DNA of 54,239 bases, from NCBI GenBank assembly GCA_959600635.1, contig CAUGMN010000008.1, positions 1 to 54,239 of the forward strand, read 5' to 3'. The position numbers and the translations under genes are program-made. Shown one piece after another: positions 7,360 to 15,633 of this stretch (position 1 is the first letter of the stretch; the number at the start of each line of letters is the position of its first letter). The notes beneath the pieces are model-generated. The model did not search any database. It worked only from the letters and a program-made list of their open reading frames with translations, and was not told where the DNA came from. Source of the DNA: QAMX01 sp003149835 (GTDB taxonomy: Bacteria > Bacillota > Clostridia > Oscillospirales > QAMX01).

Positions 7360-9732
7360 ATGCAGGCAACGGAAATGAGGAGCTATACCATCGGATTCGA
7401 CGGCGGCTGTGAGGCCGCGGCCTTTGCGGCCAAGCTGCTCCAAGAGGAGCTGCTCCGCAGGACGGGCGTGACGTTTGCGCTGGTTGCTTCCGGAGAGGGC
7501 GCGATTGAGCTGAGCGTCTCGCGGGACGCGGCGCCCGCGCCGGAGGGCTACGCCTATACGGCGAAGGACGGCGCGGTGACGATCGCGGGGTTCGACCGGG
7601 CCGGTCTGATCCACGGCGTCGGCCGGCTGCTGCGCGAGGCCGATTGGTACAAGGGTGGTCTCGCCGTGCGCGACGGCTCCTGTACGACCTATCCGAGGAA
7701 AAAACTGCGCGGCAGCCAGGTCGGCTACCGCAATAAGACCAACGCCTACTCGGCGTGGTCGAAAGAGACGTATAAGCAGTATATCCGCGACCTTGCGCTG
7801 TTCGGCGCCAGCTCGATTGAGTTTCTGCCGCCGCGCACCGACGACAATCCGACCGCGCCGGTCATGAAATACGAGGCGCTCGACGTCCTGCAATACACCA
7901 GCGAGGTTGCGCACGAGCACGGGCTGGAAGTTTGGATCTGGTATCCGAACATGATGAAGAACGAGTCGCCGTACAAACTGCCGTCGAGCGGCTTTCTCAC
8001 AGAGGATAGCGACGAGGCGCGGAAGATTAACGAGATGCTCCGCGCGGAGGACGCGCAGCGCGAGCACGATTTCGCGGCGATTCCGTATATCGACCACATC
8101 ATGATCCCCGGCGGCGACCCGGGCGATTTGGAGCCGGGCGACCTGTTCGCGTTCTCGGAGCGCGTCGCCAACATCCTGCACAAATACCACCCCAACGCGG
8201 GCGTTTGGATCTCCGCGCAGGTCATGAAGAACTCCGACGATTTTAAGTTCCGCTTCTACGACGAGGTCGTCAAGCGTCCGGCGTGGCTGACCGGCGTGTG
8301 CCATGCGCCGTGGGTGAGCCATACGATGAAGGAATGCCGCGAGCGCACGCCCTCCGACCTGCCGCTCCGCGCCTATCCCGACATCTGTCATCTGCTCTGC
8401 TGCCAGTATCCGGTCCATGCGTGGGATCCGGTCTGGGCGATTACGGCGGGGCGCGAGTGCTACAATCCGCGCCCGCGCTGGAGCCGGCAGATGCACCGCC
8501 TGGTCAAGGACTACAACATCGGCAGCATCGCCTATTCCGAAGGCATTGCCGACGACGTATCGAAGTTTGTCTGGCTCGACGCCGACTGGGACGATTCGAT
8601 CTCGTATATGAAGACGCTGCGCGATTTTGCCAGCATGTTTATTTCGCCGCGCCACGCCGCCGAGATCGCGTCGACGATCGCGCTGTTCGAGGATATCTAC
8701 GAGGGGCCGGCCGTCGCCAATACGGCGGTGGGCGAGGTCTATGCGCAGCTGCGCGCGCTCGACAAAACCCTGCGCGCCGAGGCCTATACGGATGAATTCG
8801 GCGCGGAGAGCTACCGCTTTGCGATGCCGATGTTCATGAGCGCGTTCTACCTGTACGTGCAGCGCCGCGCCATCCGCGATAAAAACGTCTTCGCAAACGT
8901 CTGGAACGGGCTGGACGAGGCGGCGGACGCCGACGCCTTCGCGGAGACGATTCGGACGCGGCTGGCCGAGACCGCGGCCTCGCCGGACGAGGCGCTCAAA
9001 GCCGAGATGTGGGGGCTGGCCGACACCTGCTGGGAAAAGGTCAACTGGAAGCTCTCGACGACGCGGCATTTCTCGCCCGATTACAGCCGCGGCGGCTTTT
9101 TGGATACCGCGGACATTCCGCTCTGCAACGCATGGTGGCTCGGCGCGAACCTGAAAAAACTCGCCGCCATGAAGACGCAGGAGGAAAAGCTCGCCTTCCT
9201 CCGCAAACTGCGCGACTATAAAACCGCCGGCCCGGGCGGGAAATACATCTCCTTTGGCGAGCCGGAGTCCATGCAGTACCTGCGCATGGAAAAGACGTGG
9301 TGGGAGGAGCCGGAGGCGATTACGATCCCGCGCATCGAGCATTGCGTCGGCATGTTCGCGCCCGACAAAGCCAAGGACGATAACGCGGAGCTTGACAAGA
9401 CGACGATGGAGCGCGTCTCGTCGATTCTCGGCTATTACCACGCGCCGGTGACGCTGGCAATCGACGGGCTCGTGCCCGGCGCTGCGTACGAGGTGCGCAT
9501 CGTCTATTCGCTCCGCTTCGGCTGGAAGGGACAGGCGGACATCGAATCGTATATCACCGTCAACGGCGAGCGGCTCGCGTCCCTCGGCAACGTCGAGGGC
9601 GACGAGTGGGTCTACCGCTATGCGCTCCCGGCGGGGATGGTCGACGAAAACGGCTGTGTGACGCTGGAAATCGAAAAGGAAGAGGGCCCGCGCGGCAGCG
9701 GCGCCACCGAGCTTTGGATGCTGCTGCAATAA
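7360..9732 (+). CDS. Putative cytoplasmic glycoside hydrolase, GH67/GH20-N-domain-like
   Basis: This 790-residue protein has no signal peptide, so it should act on imported sugars. Residues 5-105 form an alpha/beta domain ending in GLIHGVGRLLREADW, like the N-terminal domains before GH20, GH67 and GH84 barrels. Residues 110-430 look like a TIM barrel; the opening RGSQVGYRNKTNAYSAW resembles the start of alpha-glucuronidase and hexosaminidase barrels. Conserved acidic and aromatic stretches such as VWIWYPNMMKNE and DPVWAITAG may line the active site. Residues 440-660 are helical, and 690-790 look like a beta-sandwich. No catalytic pair could be fixed by eye, so activity and substrate are open. 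The ribosome site GTTGGAAA is weak, and ATG at 7375 is an alternative start. Its position before ThuA, Gfo/Idh and GH4 genes supports sugar breakdown. Confidence 0.7.
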   Translation: MQATEMRSYTIGFDGGCEAAAFAAKLLQEELLRRTGVTFALVASGEGAIELSVSRDAAPAPEGYAYTAKDGAVTIAGFDRAGLIHGVGRLLREADWYKGGLAVRDGSCTTYPRKKLRGSQVGYRNKTNAYSAWSKETYKQYIRDLALFGASSIEFLPPRTDDNPTAPVMKYEALDVLQYTSEVAHEHGLEVWIWYPNMMKNESPYKLPSSGFLTEDSDEARKINEMLRAEDAQREHDFAAIPYIDHIMIPGGDPGDLEPGDLFAFSERVANILHKYHPNAGVWISAQVMKNSDDFKFRFYDEVVKRPAWLTGVCHAPWVSHTMKECRERTPSDLPLRAYPDICHLLCCQYPVHAWDPVWAITAGRECYNPRPRWSRQMHRLVKDYNIGSIAYSEGIADDVSKFVWLDADWDDSISYMKTLRDFASMFISPRHAAEIASTIALFEDIYEGPAVANTAVGEVYAQLRALDKTLRAEAYTDEFGAESYRFAMPMFMSAFYLYVQRRAIRDKNVFANVWNGLDEAADADAFAETIRTRLAETAASPDEALKAEMWGLADTCWEKVNWKLSTTRHFSPDYSRGGFLDTADIPLCNAWWLGANLKKLAAMKTQEEKLAFLRKLRDYKTAGPGGKYISFGEPESMQYLRMEKTWWEEPEAITIPRIEHCVGMFAPDKAKDDNAELDKTTMERVSSILGYYHAPVTLAIDGLVPGAAYEVRIVYSLRFGWKGQADIESYITVNGERLASLGNVEGDEWVYRYALPAGMVDENGCVTLEIEKEEGPRGSGATELWMLLQ

Positions 9733-9750
9733 GCTACCAAGAAGATTTAG

Positions 9751-9787
9751 GCCGAAGCCGGTGCTTTACACCGGCTTCGGCCTTTTT
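9751..9787 (+). terminator. Rho-independent terminator after the glycoside hydrolase gene
   Basis: A perfect 13-bp stem (9751-9763 and 9769-9781, GCCGAAGCCGGTG) with loop CTTTA and a following T run (9783-9787). It separates the hydrolase transcript from the ThuA-led operon. Confidence 0.9.
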
Positions 9788-10227
9788 CGCGCCAGAAACG
9801 GACAGAAAAACAGGTATGGCAAAACGAAAGGCGGAGCAGGCGGCAGGGCGCTTGGATACGCCGCGCCGGAGAGCTTAACTGAAAAAAGCCGTTGGCGGGT
9901 TTTTCTTGATAGAACAGCGGGCTAAGCGGTTTTCCGCAGCCCTGCGGCCGGCGCGCGCATAGTACGGCGCAGGGCTTTTTATTTTGCCGCTATATCGCCG
10001 GAAAGGGCAATTTTTTGAGAGCATCTTCATGAAAGAGGCGGGAAAAGGCATATCATTGAAAAGGCCGCGCTTTGAAGCGGGGAGGCGCGCCGCTGAAAAA
10101 AAACGCGCGTTGCCTCTTGCAAAAGACAGGGAAATCATGTATCCTTATAGCGACATGACAAACCGGGTTCACCGGCCGCGGCAGACTGGGCCGCCGCGGC
10201 CGGGCAAAACGGAAAGGAAGGATCGAA
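9788..10227. other. Long intergenic region before the ThuA-like gene
   Basis: About 440 bases without a credible gene. It contains a second terminator-like hairpin (9938-9946 with 9968-9976, AGCCCTGCG, followed by TTTTTATTTT). A possible promoter is TTGCAA (10117-10122), 17 bp, TATCCT (10140-10145), roughly 80 bases before the next ATG. A hairpin that lies far from any stop codon and before a promoter may end a small unannotated transcript. Confidence 0.45.
10117..10145 (+). promoter_or_regulatory. Candidate promoter of the ThuA-oxidoreductase-isomerase operon
   Basis: TTGCAA at 10117-10122 and TATCCT at 10140-10145 are 17 bp apart, with 4 of 6 matches each. It is the best-placed candidate in this region, but a weak one. 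Confidence 0.35.
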
Positions 10228-10956
10228 ATGGCGAAAAAACAGGCGCTGATCGTATGGGGCGGCTGGGACGGACACGAGCCGGACAAGGTCGCCGCGCGCT
10301 TTCAAAGGATTCTGGAAAACGAGGGCTTGGAGGTCTGTGTCTCGGACACGCTCGACGCCTTTGCCGACGCCGAGCGGCTCATGGGCCTGCATCTGATTGT
10401 GCCGATCTGGACGGGGGGCAATCTGTCGGGCGAGCTGTGCCGTAACGTCGGCCGAGCCGTCGCCGCCGGGACGGGACTGGCCGGCAATCACGGCGGAATG
10501 TGCGACGCCTTCCGCGAGAACGTCGAATGGCAGTTTATGACCGGCGCCAACTGGGTGTCGCATCCGGGCGGGATTATCGACTACACCGTGGAGATCCGCA
10601 GAAACTCGTCCAGCCCGATCGTCGAGGGAATCGAGGATTTTCACGTTTGCAGCGAGCAGTATTACCTGCACGTCGATCCGGCCATTGAAATTCTGGCGAC
10701 GACGCGCTTCCCGCAGGCGACTTATTATCACAGCGCCAACAAGGCCATCGATATGCCGGTCGTCTGGACGAAAAAATGGGGACACGGCCGCGTTTTCTAC
10801 TCCTCGCTCGGCCATACCGACAACGTCTTTGACGATTCGCCCGCGTCCGAGGAGATCATGCGCCGCGGCATGCTCTGGGCGATCGAGGGCAAGGACATCG
10901 CCGTGGAGCGCGGGCTTGACCCGTCGGTGTTTGAAAACAGCGCTAAGATGTTCTGA
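10228..10956 (+). CDS. ThuA-like domain protein
   Basis: This 242-residue protein belongs to the ThuA family, a glutamine-amidotransferase-like fold. Visible family marks are LIVWGGWDGHEPD at the N-terminus, GTGLAGNHGGMCDAF (about 88-102), and the C-terminal stretch WTKKWGHGRVFYSSLGHT (about 184-201). In rhizobia ThuA works with the oxidoreductase ThuB in oxidising trehalose to its 3-keto form; other members sit in many sugar clusters with unknown roles. There is no signal peptide. AAAGGAAGG lies eight bases upstream of the ATG. A Gfo/Idh/MocA oxidoreductase follows after 51 bp, the same partner class as ThuB, so the two probably act in one pathway. The substrate cannot be named. Confidence 0.85.
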   Translation: MAKKQALIVWGGWDGHEPDKVAARFQRILENEGLEVCVSDTLDAFADAERLMGLHLIVPIWTGGNLSGELCRNVGRAVAAGTGLAGNHGGMCDAFRENVEWQFMTGANWVSHPGGIIDYTVEIRRNSSSPIVEGIEDFHVCSEQYYLHVDPAIEILATTRFPQATYYHSANKAIDMPVVWTKKWGHGRVFYSSLGHTDNVFDDSPASEEIMRRGMLWAIEGKDIAVERGLDPSVFENSAKMF

Positions 10957-11007
10957 GGGCGGCTTCGGCCGCCGCGCATGACGATGAGTTGGAAAGGAAG
11001 AAATTCG

Positions 11008-12114
11008 ATGAAAAAAGTCACTGTCGGCATTGTCGGAAACGGCAATATCAGCCCGATTTATCTGAAAAACCTTACGCAGCTCTTTCATCCGATCGTCACG
11101 GTCAAGGGCGTCTGCGACCTGATCCCCGAGCGCAGCGCCAAGGCCGCCGCCGACTGGAATATCCCGGTGATTTACGAGACGATGTACGACATGTTCGCCG
11201 ATCCGGAGATCGAGATCGTCGTCAACCTGACGACGCCGAAGCAGCATTACGGCGTCGCCATTGAGGCGCTGAAAGCCGGAAAGAACACGCACAGCGAGAA
11301 GCCGATGTCTGTCAACCGCGAGAACGCGGCTGAGCTTTTTGCGCTCGGCCGTGAAAAGGGGCTGCTCGTCGGCGTCGCGCCCGACACGTTTATGGGCGGC
11401 GGCATCCAGACCTGCCGCAAGCTGCTCGACGACGGCTATATCGGCCGCCCGCTTGGCGCCGCTGCGTATATGACCTGTCACGGACACGAATCGTGGCATC
11501 CCGATCCGGAGTTTTACTATGAGCAGGGCGGCGGCCCGATGCTCGACATGGGGCCGTATTACGTCACGGCGCTTCTCAACCTGCTCGGCCCGGTCAAGCA
11601 GCTCTGCGGCCTGTCGCGGCGCATGTACGAGACGCGGACGATCACTTCGCCGGGCAAATACGGCAAGGTCATCCCCGTCGAGGTGGACACGCACGTCAAC
11701 GGCGTGATGGAATTTGCCTCGGGCGTTTCCGCGTCGATTATCATGTCGTTTGACATGTGGCGCGCCGAGCACCCGTTTATTGAAATCTATGGAACCGAGG
11801 GGACGCTCCAGGTTCCCGACCCGAACGGCTTCGGCGGCCCGGTGCGGCTGTCGCGGCGCGGCGGCGATTTCTATGAAATTCCGCTGACGCACGGATATAC
11901 GGAGAACAGCCGCGGCATTGCCGTCGCCGATATGGCGATGGCGTTACGCACCGGCCGGAAGCACCGCGCCAGCAGCGAGCTGGCGTATCACGCGCTTGAC
12001 GTCATGCTCGGCTTTGCCGACAGCTCCGAAAAGGGCGCTTTCTACGCGCTGCAATCGACCTGCGAACGGCCCGCGCCGCTGCCAACCGAGCTGGTGCCGG
12101 GATATCTCGACTGA
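11008..12114 (+). CDS. Gfo/Idh/MocA-family NAD(P)-dependent sugar oxidoreductase
   Basis: A 368-residue oxidoreductase with an N-terminal Rossmann fold (VGIVGNGNI, residues 6-14, a slightly altered GxGxxG) and the EKP motif (97-99) that places the catalytic lysine at 98. The C-terminal alpha/beta domain contains GGGPMLDMGPYYVTALLNLL. Here Tyr stands where many members have the catalytic His, a variant that may change the mechanism. The ATG at 11008 is preceded by GGAAAGGAAG; an in-frame ATG at 10978 has no good site. The family oxidises or reduces sugars, inositols or keto-sugars with NAD(P). It sits between ThuA-like and isomerase genes, consistent with formation or use of a keto-sugar. Confidence 0.9.
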   Translation: MKKVTVGIVGNGNISPIYLKNLTQLFHPIVTVKGVCDLIPERSAKAAADWNIPVIYETMYDMFADPEIEIVVNLTTPKQHYGVAIEALKAGKNTHSEKPMSVNRENAAELFALGREKGLLVGVAPDTFMGGGIQTCRKLLDDGYIGRPLGAAAYMTCHGHESWHPDPEFYYEQGGGPMLDMGPYYVTALLNLLGPVKQLCGLSRRMYETRTITSPGKYGKVIPVEVDTHVNGVMEFASGVSASIIMSFDMWRAEHPFIEIYGTEGTLQVPDPNGFGGPVRLSRRGGDFYEIPLTHGYTENSRGIAVADMAMALRTGRKHRASSELAYHALDVMLGFADSSEKGAFYALQSTCERPAPLPTELVPGYLD

Positions 12115-12151
12115 TTGCCCCGGTTGGACGCATTTCATATAGAAAGGTAAG

Positions 12152-13024
12152 ATGAAACGAATGAGCAAATTTATCATTTCCGGCTTTGCCGACGAGATCG
12201 ACCCGTATCTGAATACGCAGATGGACGTGCTCGACCCGCTCGGCATCCGTTACATCGAGATCCGCCGCGCCGACGCCAAGAATATCTCCGTGGTGACCGA
12301 GGCCGAGGCGGAGGAGATGAGCGCGCGGCTGACGGCGCGCGGCTATAAAATCAGCGCCATCGGCTCGCCGATCGGCAAGATCAAGGTGACCGACGATTTT
12401 GAACCGCATGTTGAGCTGTTCAAAAACTGCATCCGCATGGCGCAGATTTTCGGCGCGCCGTATATCCGCATGTTCAGCTTCTATCCGCCCGAGGGCGAGG
12501 ACGTCGCAAAATACCGCGACGTGGTGATGAAGCGCTGGGAAACCTTCCTCAAAATCGCCGAGGGAACGGGCGTAACGCTGCTGCATGAAAATGAGAAGGA
12601 CATCTACGGCGATGTGGCCGAGCGCTGCCTGGATCTGGCCGAGACGCTGGGCATCGGGCTGATCTTCGATCCGGCCAACTTCATTCAGTCCGGCGTCACG
12701 ACGTATCCGGATGCGTTCGAGCTGCTCAAAAAGCACATCCGCTACATGCACGTCAAGGACGCGCTGATGGAAAACGGCCAGGTCAGGCCGGCGGGCTACG
12801 GCGACGCGGGCCTCGATAAAATTCTCTCCGGCCTCGACAAGATGGGCTTTGAGGGCTTCTTGTCGCTCGAACCGCACCTCGGGAGCTTCCAGGGCTTTGC
12901 GGAGCTGGAACCGGCCTCCAAGACGAATATGATGGCCGAGGGCGGCCCGAAATCGTACAATATCGCCGCGGAGTCGCTGTTCAAGCTGCTCGGCCGGCTC
13001 GGCATCGAACCGGCTCAGGCATAA
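12152..13024 (+). CDS. Sugar phosphate isomerase/epimerase-like TIM-barrel protein
   Basis: A 290-residue single-domain TIM barrel of the xylose-isomerase-like (AP endonuclease 2) family. The expected metal ligands are visible: Glu146 (LLHENEKD), Asp173 (IFDPANF), His200 (MHVKD) and Glu240 (LSLEPHL). Members isomerise or epimerise free or phosphorylated sugars, dehydrate inosose, or act on keto-sugars and C-glycosides with an oxidoreductase partner. AAAGG precedes the ATG at 12152; a second ATG at 12161 is possible. It follows the Gfo/Idh gene after 37 bp, so co-transcription is likely. The exact substrate is unknown. Confidence 0.88.
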   Translation: MKRMSKFIISGFADEIDPYLNTQMDVLDPLGIRYIEIRRADAKNISVVTEAEAEEMSARLTARGYKISAIGSPIGKIKVTDDFEPHVELFKNCIRMAQIFGAPYIRMFSFYPPEGEDVAKYRDVVMKRWETFLKIAEGTGVTLLHENEKDIYGDVAERCLDLAETLGIGLIFDPANFIQSGVTTYPDAFELLKKHIRYMHVKDALMENGQVRPAGYGDAGLDKILSGLDKMGFEGFLSLEPHLGSFQGFAELEPASKTNMMAEGGPKSYNIAAESLFKLLGRLGIEPAQA

Positions 13025-13040
13025 GAGAGACTTTGCGCAG

Positions 13041-13078
13041 ACCTGCCCGGCCGCCCGGATAACGGCGGCCGGGCGGGT
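13041..13078. other. Strong GC-rich hairpin between the isomerase and GH4 genes
   Basis: A 15-bp stem with one mismatch (arms 13041-13055 and 13064-13078, core GCCCGGCCGCC) without a T run. It is not a classical terminator. It could protect the upstream mRNA end after processing or lower expression of the GH4 gene. Confidence 0.6.
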
Positions 13079-13224
13079 GCTTAGAAGTGAAGAACAACGT
13101 CAAAACAAGGCCGCAAACGGCCGGACTGCAAACTGAGCAGGACATGCGGAGACCGGAAAACGGCGGCCGCGATCCGATGGCGCAGTCCGGCGGTTTTGAT
13201 AGAAATGATGAGGAGGTACATGGA

Positions 13225-14499
13225 ATGAGAACGCCAAAGATCGTCTTTATCGGCGCGGGGAGCATGTCGTTTGGCGTCCCGACCTTTCGGGATATTTTTA
13301 CAAACGAGAAATTAGCGGGCGCGACGCTGTGCCTTGTGGACATCGACGCGGAGAATTTGGAGCGGATGTACGCGCTGGCGAAAAAAATGAACGAGGTCAG
13401 CGGGCGCGGATTGAAGCTGGAAAAGACGACGCAGCGGCGCGACGTTTTGGCGGGCGCGGACTTTGTCATCAACAGCCTCGCCATTGAACGGTGCGACCTG
13501 TGGAAGCAGGATTTCCGCGTGCCGCAGAAATACGGCGTGCGGCATACCATGGGAGAAAACGGCGGGCCGGGCGCGCTGTTTTTCACAATGCGGACTCTGC
13601 CGGTCATCCTCGACATCATGCGCGACATGGAGGAGCTCTGCCCGGAGGCGTGGTTTTTAAATTTTTCCAATCCGGAAACGCGGATTGTCCTCGGCGTGAA
13701 CCTGTACAGCAAAATCAAGTGCATCGGTTTATGCCACGGTATTTTCATGGCGCGCTGGGACATGGCGAAGATTCTGGGCCGGCCGGCCGAGAGCGTCGAG
13801 GTGTTCGGCGCCGGCATGAATCATTTTCAGTGGATCCAGGCGGTGCGGGACAAGGCTACGGGAGAGGATCTGTATCCCGAATTCAGAAAAAAGGAGGCGG
13901 AGTTCGACCCGGAGTTCCGCCCGTACAGCCGCCGTCTGTTCCGGTTCTTCGGCCTGTACCCGACCTGCTCGGACGATCATCTGGGCGAGTATCAGGCCTA
14001 CGGCTACGAGGCCGGCGAGGAGGGCTATAATTTTGAGGCGGACGCCCGCGACCGCGAGCGCATGAGCCGCGAGATCGCCGAGGTGATCGACGGCAGGCGC
14101 GACGCGCGCGACTGGCTCGTCCCGTCCGGCGAGCAGGCCGTCGAGGTCATTACCGGAATTTTCTTTAATGAACAAAAATATATCCCCTCCGCCATCGTCT
14201 ATAACGACGATACGATTTCGCAGCTGCCCGCGGACGTGGCGGTAGAGTCTCCGATCCTCGTAGACGGCGGCGGCGTGCACAAGATCGCGGTGCGCGGGCT
14301 GCCCGACGGCGTAGTGGGTCTGCTGAACATGCAGGTTTCCGCACAGCGCCTTTCCGTCCGCGCGGCCGCCTATGGCAGCCGGGAGCTTGCGTTGCAGGCG
14401 CTGCTCTGCGATCCGGTGATTCAGAGCAGCTATGCGGCGGAGCGCATCGTCGACGAGCTGTTTGAAATCAACAGACCCTATATCCGCAAATGTATCTGA
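13225..14499 (+). CDS. Family 4 glycoside hydrolase (alpha-galactosidase/alpha-glucosidase type)
   Basis: A 424-residue GH4 enzyme. These need NAD+ and Mn2+ and cleave glycosides by oxidising C3 of the sugar, eliminating the aglycone and reducing the product. The N-terminal dinucleotide fold has GAGSMSFG at 10-17. NFSNPE lies at 146-151. The metal ligands are Cys170 (GLCHG) and His200 (GAGMNHF), at positions like those known for the family. The ATG at 13225 has AGGAGGT seven bases upstream. The frame is open back to 13087, but those residues do not look like GH4. Whether it prefers alpha-galactosides, alpha-glucosides or glucuronides is unclear. It probably completes the sugar cluster, and no terminator is evident right after it. 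Confidence 0.92.
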   Translation: MRTPKIVFIGAGSMSFGVPTFRDIFTNEKLAGATLCLVDIDAENLERMYALAKKMNEVSGRGLKLEKTTQRRDVLAGADFVINSLAIERCDLWKQDFRVPQKYGVRHTMGENGGPGALFFTMRTLPVILDIMRDMEELCPEAWFLNFSNPETRIVLGVNLYSKIKCIGLCHGIFMARWDMAKILGRPAESVEVFGAGMNHFQWIQAVRDKATGEDLYPEFRKKEAEFDPEFRPYSRRLFRFFGLYPTCSDDHLGEYQAYGYEAGEEGYNFEADARDRERMSREIAEVIDGRRDARDWLVPSGEQAVEVITGIFFNEQKYIPSAIVYNDDTISQLPADVAVESPILVDGGGVHKIAVRGLPDGVVGLLNMQVSAQRLSVRAAAYGSRELALQALLCDPVIQSSYAAERIVDELFEINRPYIRKCI

Positions 14500-14539
14500 A
14501 AGAATCCGCGGAGGTGCGAAAAAAAGTTTTCTCTTGCTC

Positions 14540-14568
14540 TTGACAACGGGGCGTGAGGATGATATACT
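14540..14568 (+). promoter_or_regulatory. Sigma-A promoter of the T-box operon
   Basis: TTGACA at 14540-14545, a 17-bp spacer and TATACT at 14563-14568. Transcription should start near 14575, just ahead of the T-box leader. Confidence 0.85.
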
Positions 14569-14591
14569 ATAAAAAGTATATGAATCATATT

Positions 14592-14870
14592 GGATGCTGT
14601 GAACAAGAGGAGTAGCTGTCGGGAACAATTCAGAGAAGGTGCGGTCGGCGTTTGGCCGGGTGTGAGCCGCCCTATTGGGAGAGACGGTGAAGGTCGCTTG
14701 CGAGCATTTCGCGCTGAAAGCATGGGAGTAAGCGCGGGACGGGGGCTCCCGTTATTGAGCAGAGGTTTTTTGACCTTGTGAAGTGTGCGGCATGGCCGCA
14801 AATTTGGGTGGTACCGCGGGTAAGTTTTTAAACGCCCGTCCCGAGCAATCGTGGACGGGCGTTTTTTTTC
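14592..14870 (+). promoter_or_regulatory. T-box riboswitch leader with terminator
   Basis: A T-box leader, which reads the charging state of a tRNA. The 5' part has GAACAAGAGGAGTAG (14601-14615) and a CAGAGA motif of Stem I. The T-box itself, TGGGTGGTACCGCGG, is at 14805-14819. The intrinsic terminator has arms AACGCCCGTCC (14831-14841) and its complement (14853-14863) with eight T residues. The T-box bases GCGGG can pair with CCCG of the terminator's left arm to form the antiterminator. By analogy with common leaders having GAAG before the specifier, GTC (14693-14695, Val) is the candidate codon, but this is only a guess from position. The next gene is not a tRNA synthetase. Confidence 0.93.
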
Positions 14871-14957
14871 TTTTCCGGGATCTGCCTGCGGTTGGTCGAA
14901 AACGATTTGCGCGCCGAAAAAAGCGGAGCGCAGGATTTTGAAGGGGGATTGATTTTT

Positions 14958-15515
14958 GTGTCTGAACATGTCAGAGAAATTGCCGTGCGGCTGAGGGCGA
15001 TGCGTGAAATTTCAGGCATGACGGTAGAAGAGCTGGGCGCGCGCCTGACGATTTCGGCCCAGGAGTACGCTGAGATGGAGACCGGAAACGTCGATATCCC
15101 GGTCAGCGTGCTCTGCGAGGCGGCCGACATTTTTGGTATTTCGGTGACGGAACTGCTGACGGGCGACCGCGCGAAGCTGAAAATGTACTCCGTGGTCCGC
15201 AAGGGGCGCGGCATCGGCGTCGAGCGGACGGCCGGCTACAATTACGCCGCGCTCGCGCACGGGTTTGCGGAGCGGCGCGTCGAGCCGCTGCTGGTGACGA
15301 TTGAGCCCAAGGATGAGAGCGCCGAGCTGCACATGAATACGCACGGCGGTCACGAATTTCACTACTGTCTCGAAGGCGAGATGCGCCTCTATATCGGCGG
15401 CCACGAGCTGACGATCCGCGAGGGCGACTCCGTCTACTTTGATTCCAAATATCCGCACGCGATGCGCGCGCTGAACAACCGGCCGGTAAAACTGATCGTG
15501 ATTGTCATCAAATAA
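14958..15515 (+). CDS. XRE-type helix-turn-helix regulator with cupin domain
   Basis: A 185-residue protein with an N-terminal Cro/C1-type HTH (about residues 5-62, including MTVEELGARLTIS) and a C-terminal cupin barrel (about 105-185). The cupin carries HMNTHGGHEFHYCLEGEM and GDSVYFDSKYPHAM, the typical two cupin motifs with metal-ligand histidines. Such proteins sense small molecules and control adjacent metabolic genes. The GTG at 14958 has AAGGGGG ten bases upstream; the longer frame from 14892 would begin inside the terminator-proximal leader and lacks a good site. It lies directly under the T-box and 118 bp ahead of an acyl-CoA synthetase, its probable target. Confidence 0.88.
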   Translation: MSEHVREIAVRLRAMREISGMTVEELGARLTISAQEYAEMETGNVDIPVSVLCEAADIFGISVTELLTGDRAKLKMYSVVRKGRGIGVERTAGYNYAALAHGFAERRVEPLLVTIEPKDESAELHMNTHGGHEFHYCLEGEMRLYIGGHELTIREGDSVYFDSKYPHAMRALNNRPVKLIVIVIK

Positions 15516-15633
15516 AATCCGCTTGTCCGGCTGAACCGCCGCTGTGACAGCGGCGCGGCGGCGGGCGGCACAATATCCCAAAAAAAGCGTTTCCGAAAGG
15601 GAACGGAACGACTCTATATAGGCGAGGCTGAAT

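Noticed and set aside
7255..9729. 824-codon minus-strand open frame
   Set aside because: It mirrors the hydrolase gene on the plus strand; high GC creates long antisense frames. Its product is Arg/Ala/Val-rich without motifs.
9860..9990. Possible small RNA gene or attenuator between two hairpins
   Set aside because: A terminator-like hairpin exists at 9938-9984, but no promoter of quality was found for a transcript ending there; left as an intergenic note.
14892..14957. Longer start for the HTH-cupin protein
   Set aside because: No ribosome site, and the extra residues do not match the HTH family; GTG 14958 has AAGGGGG upstream.
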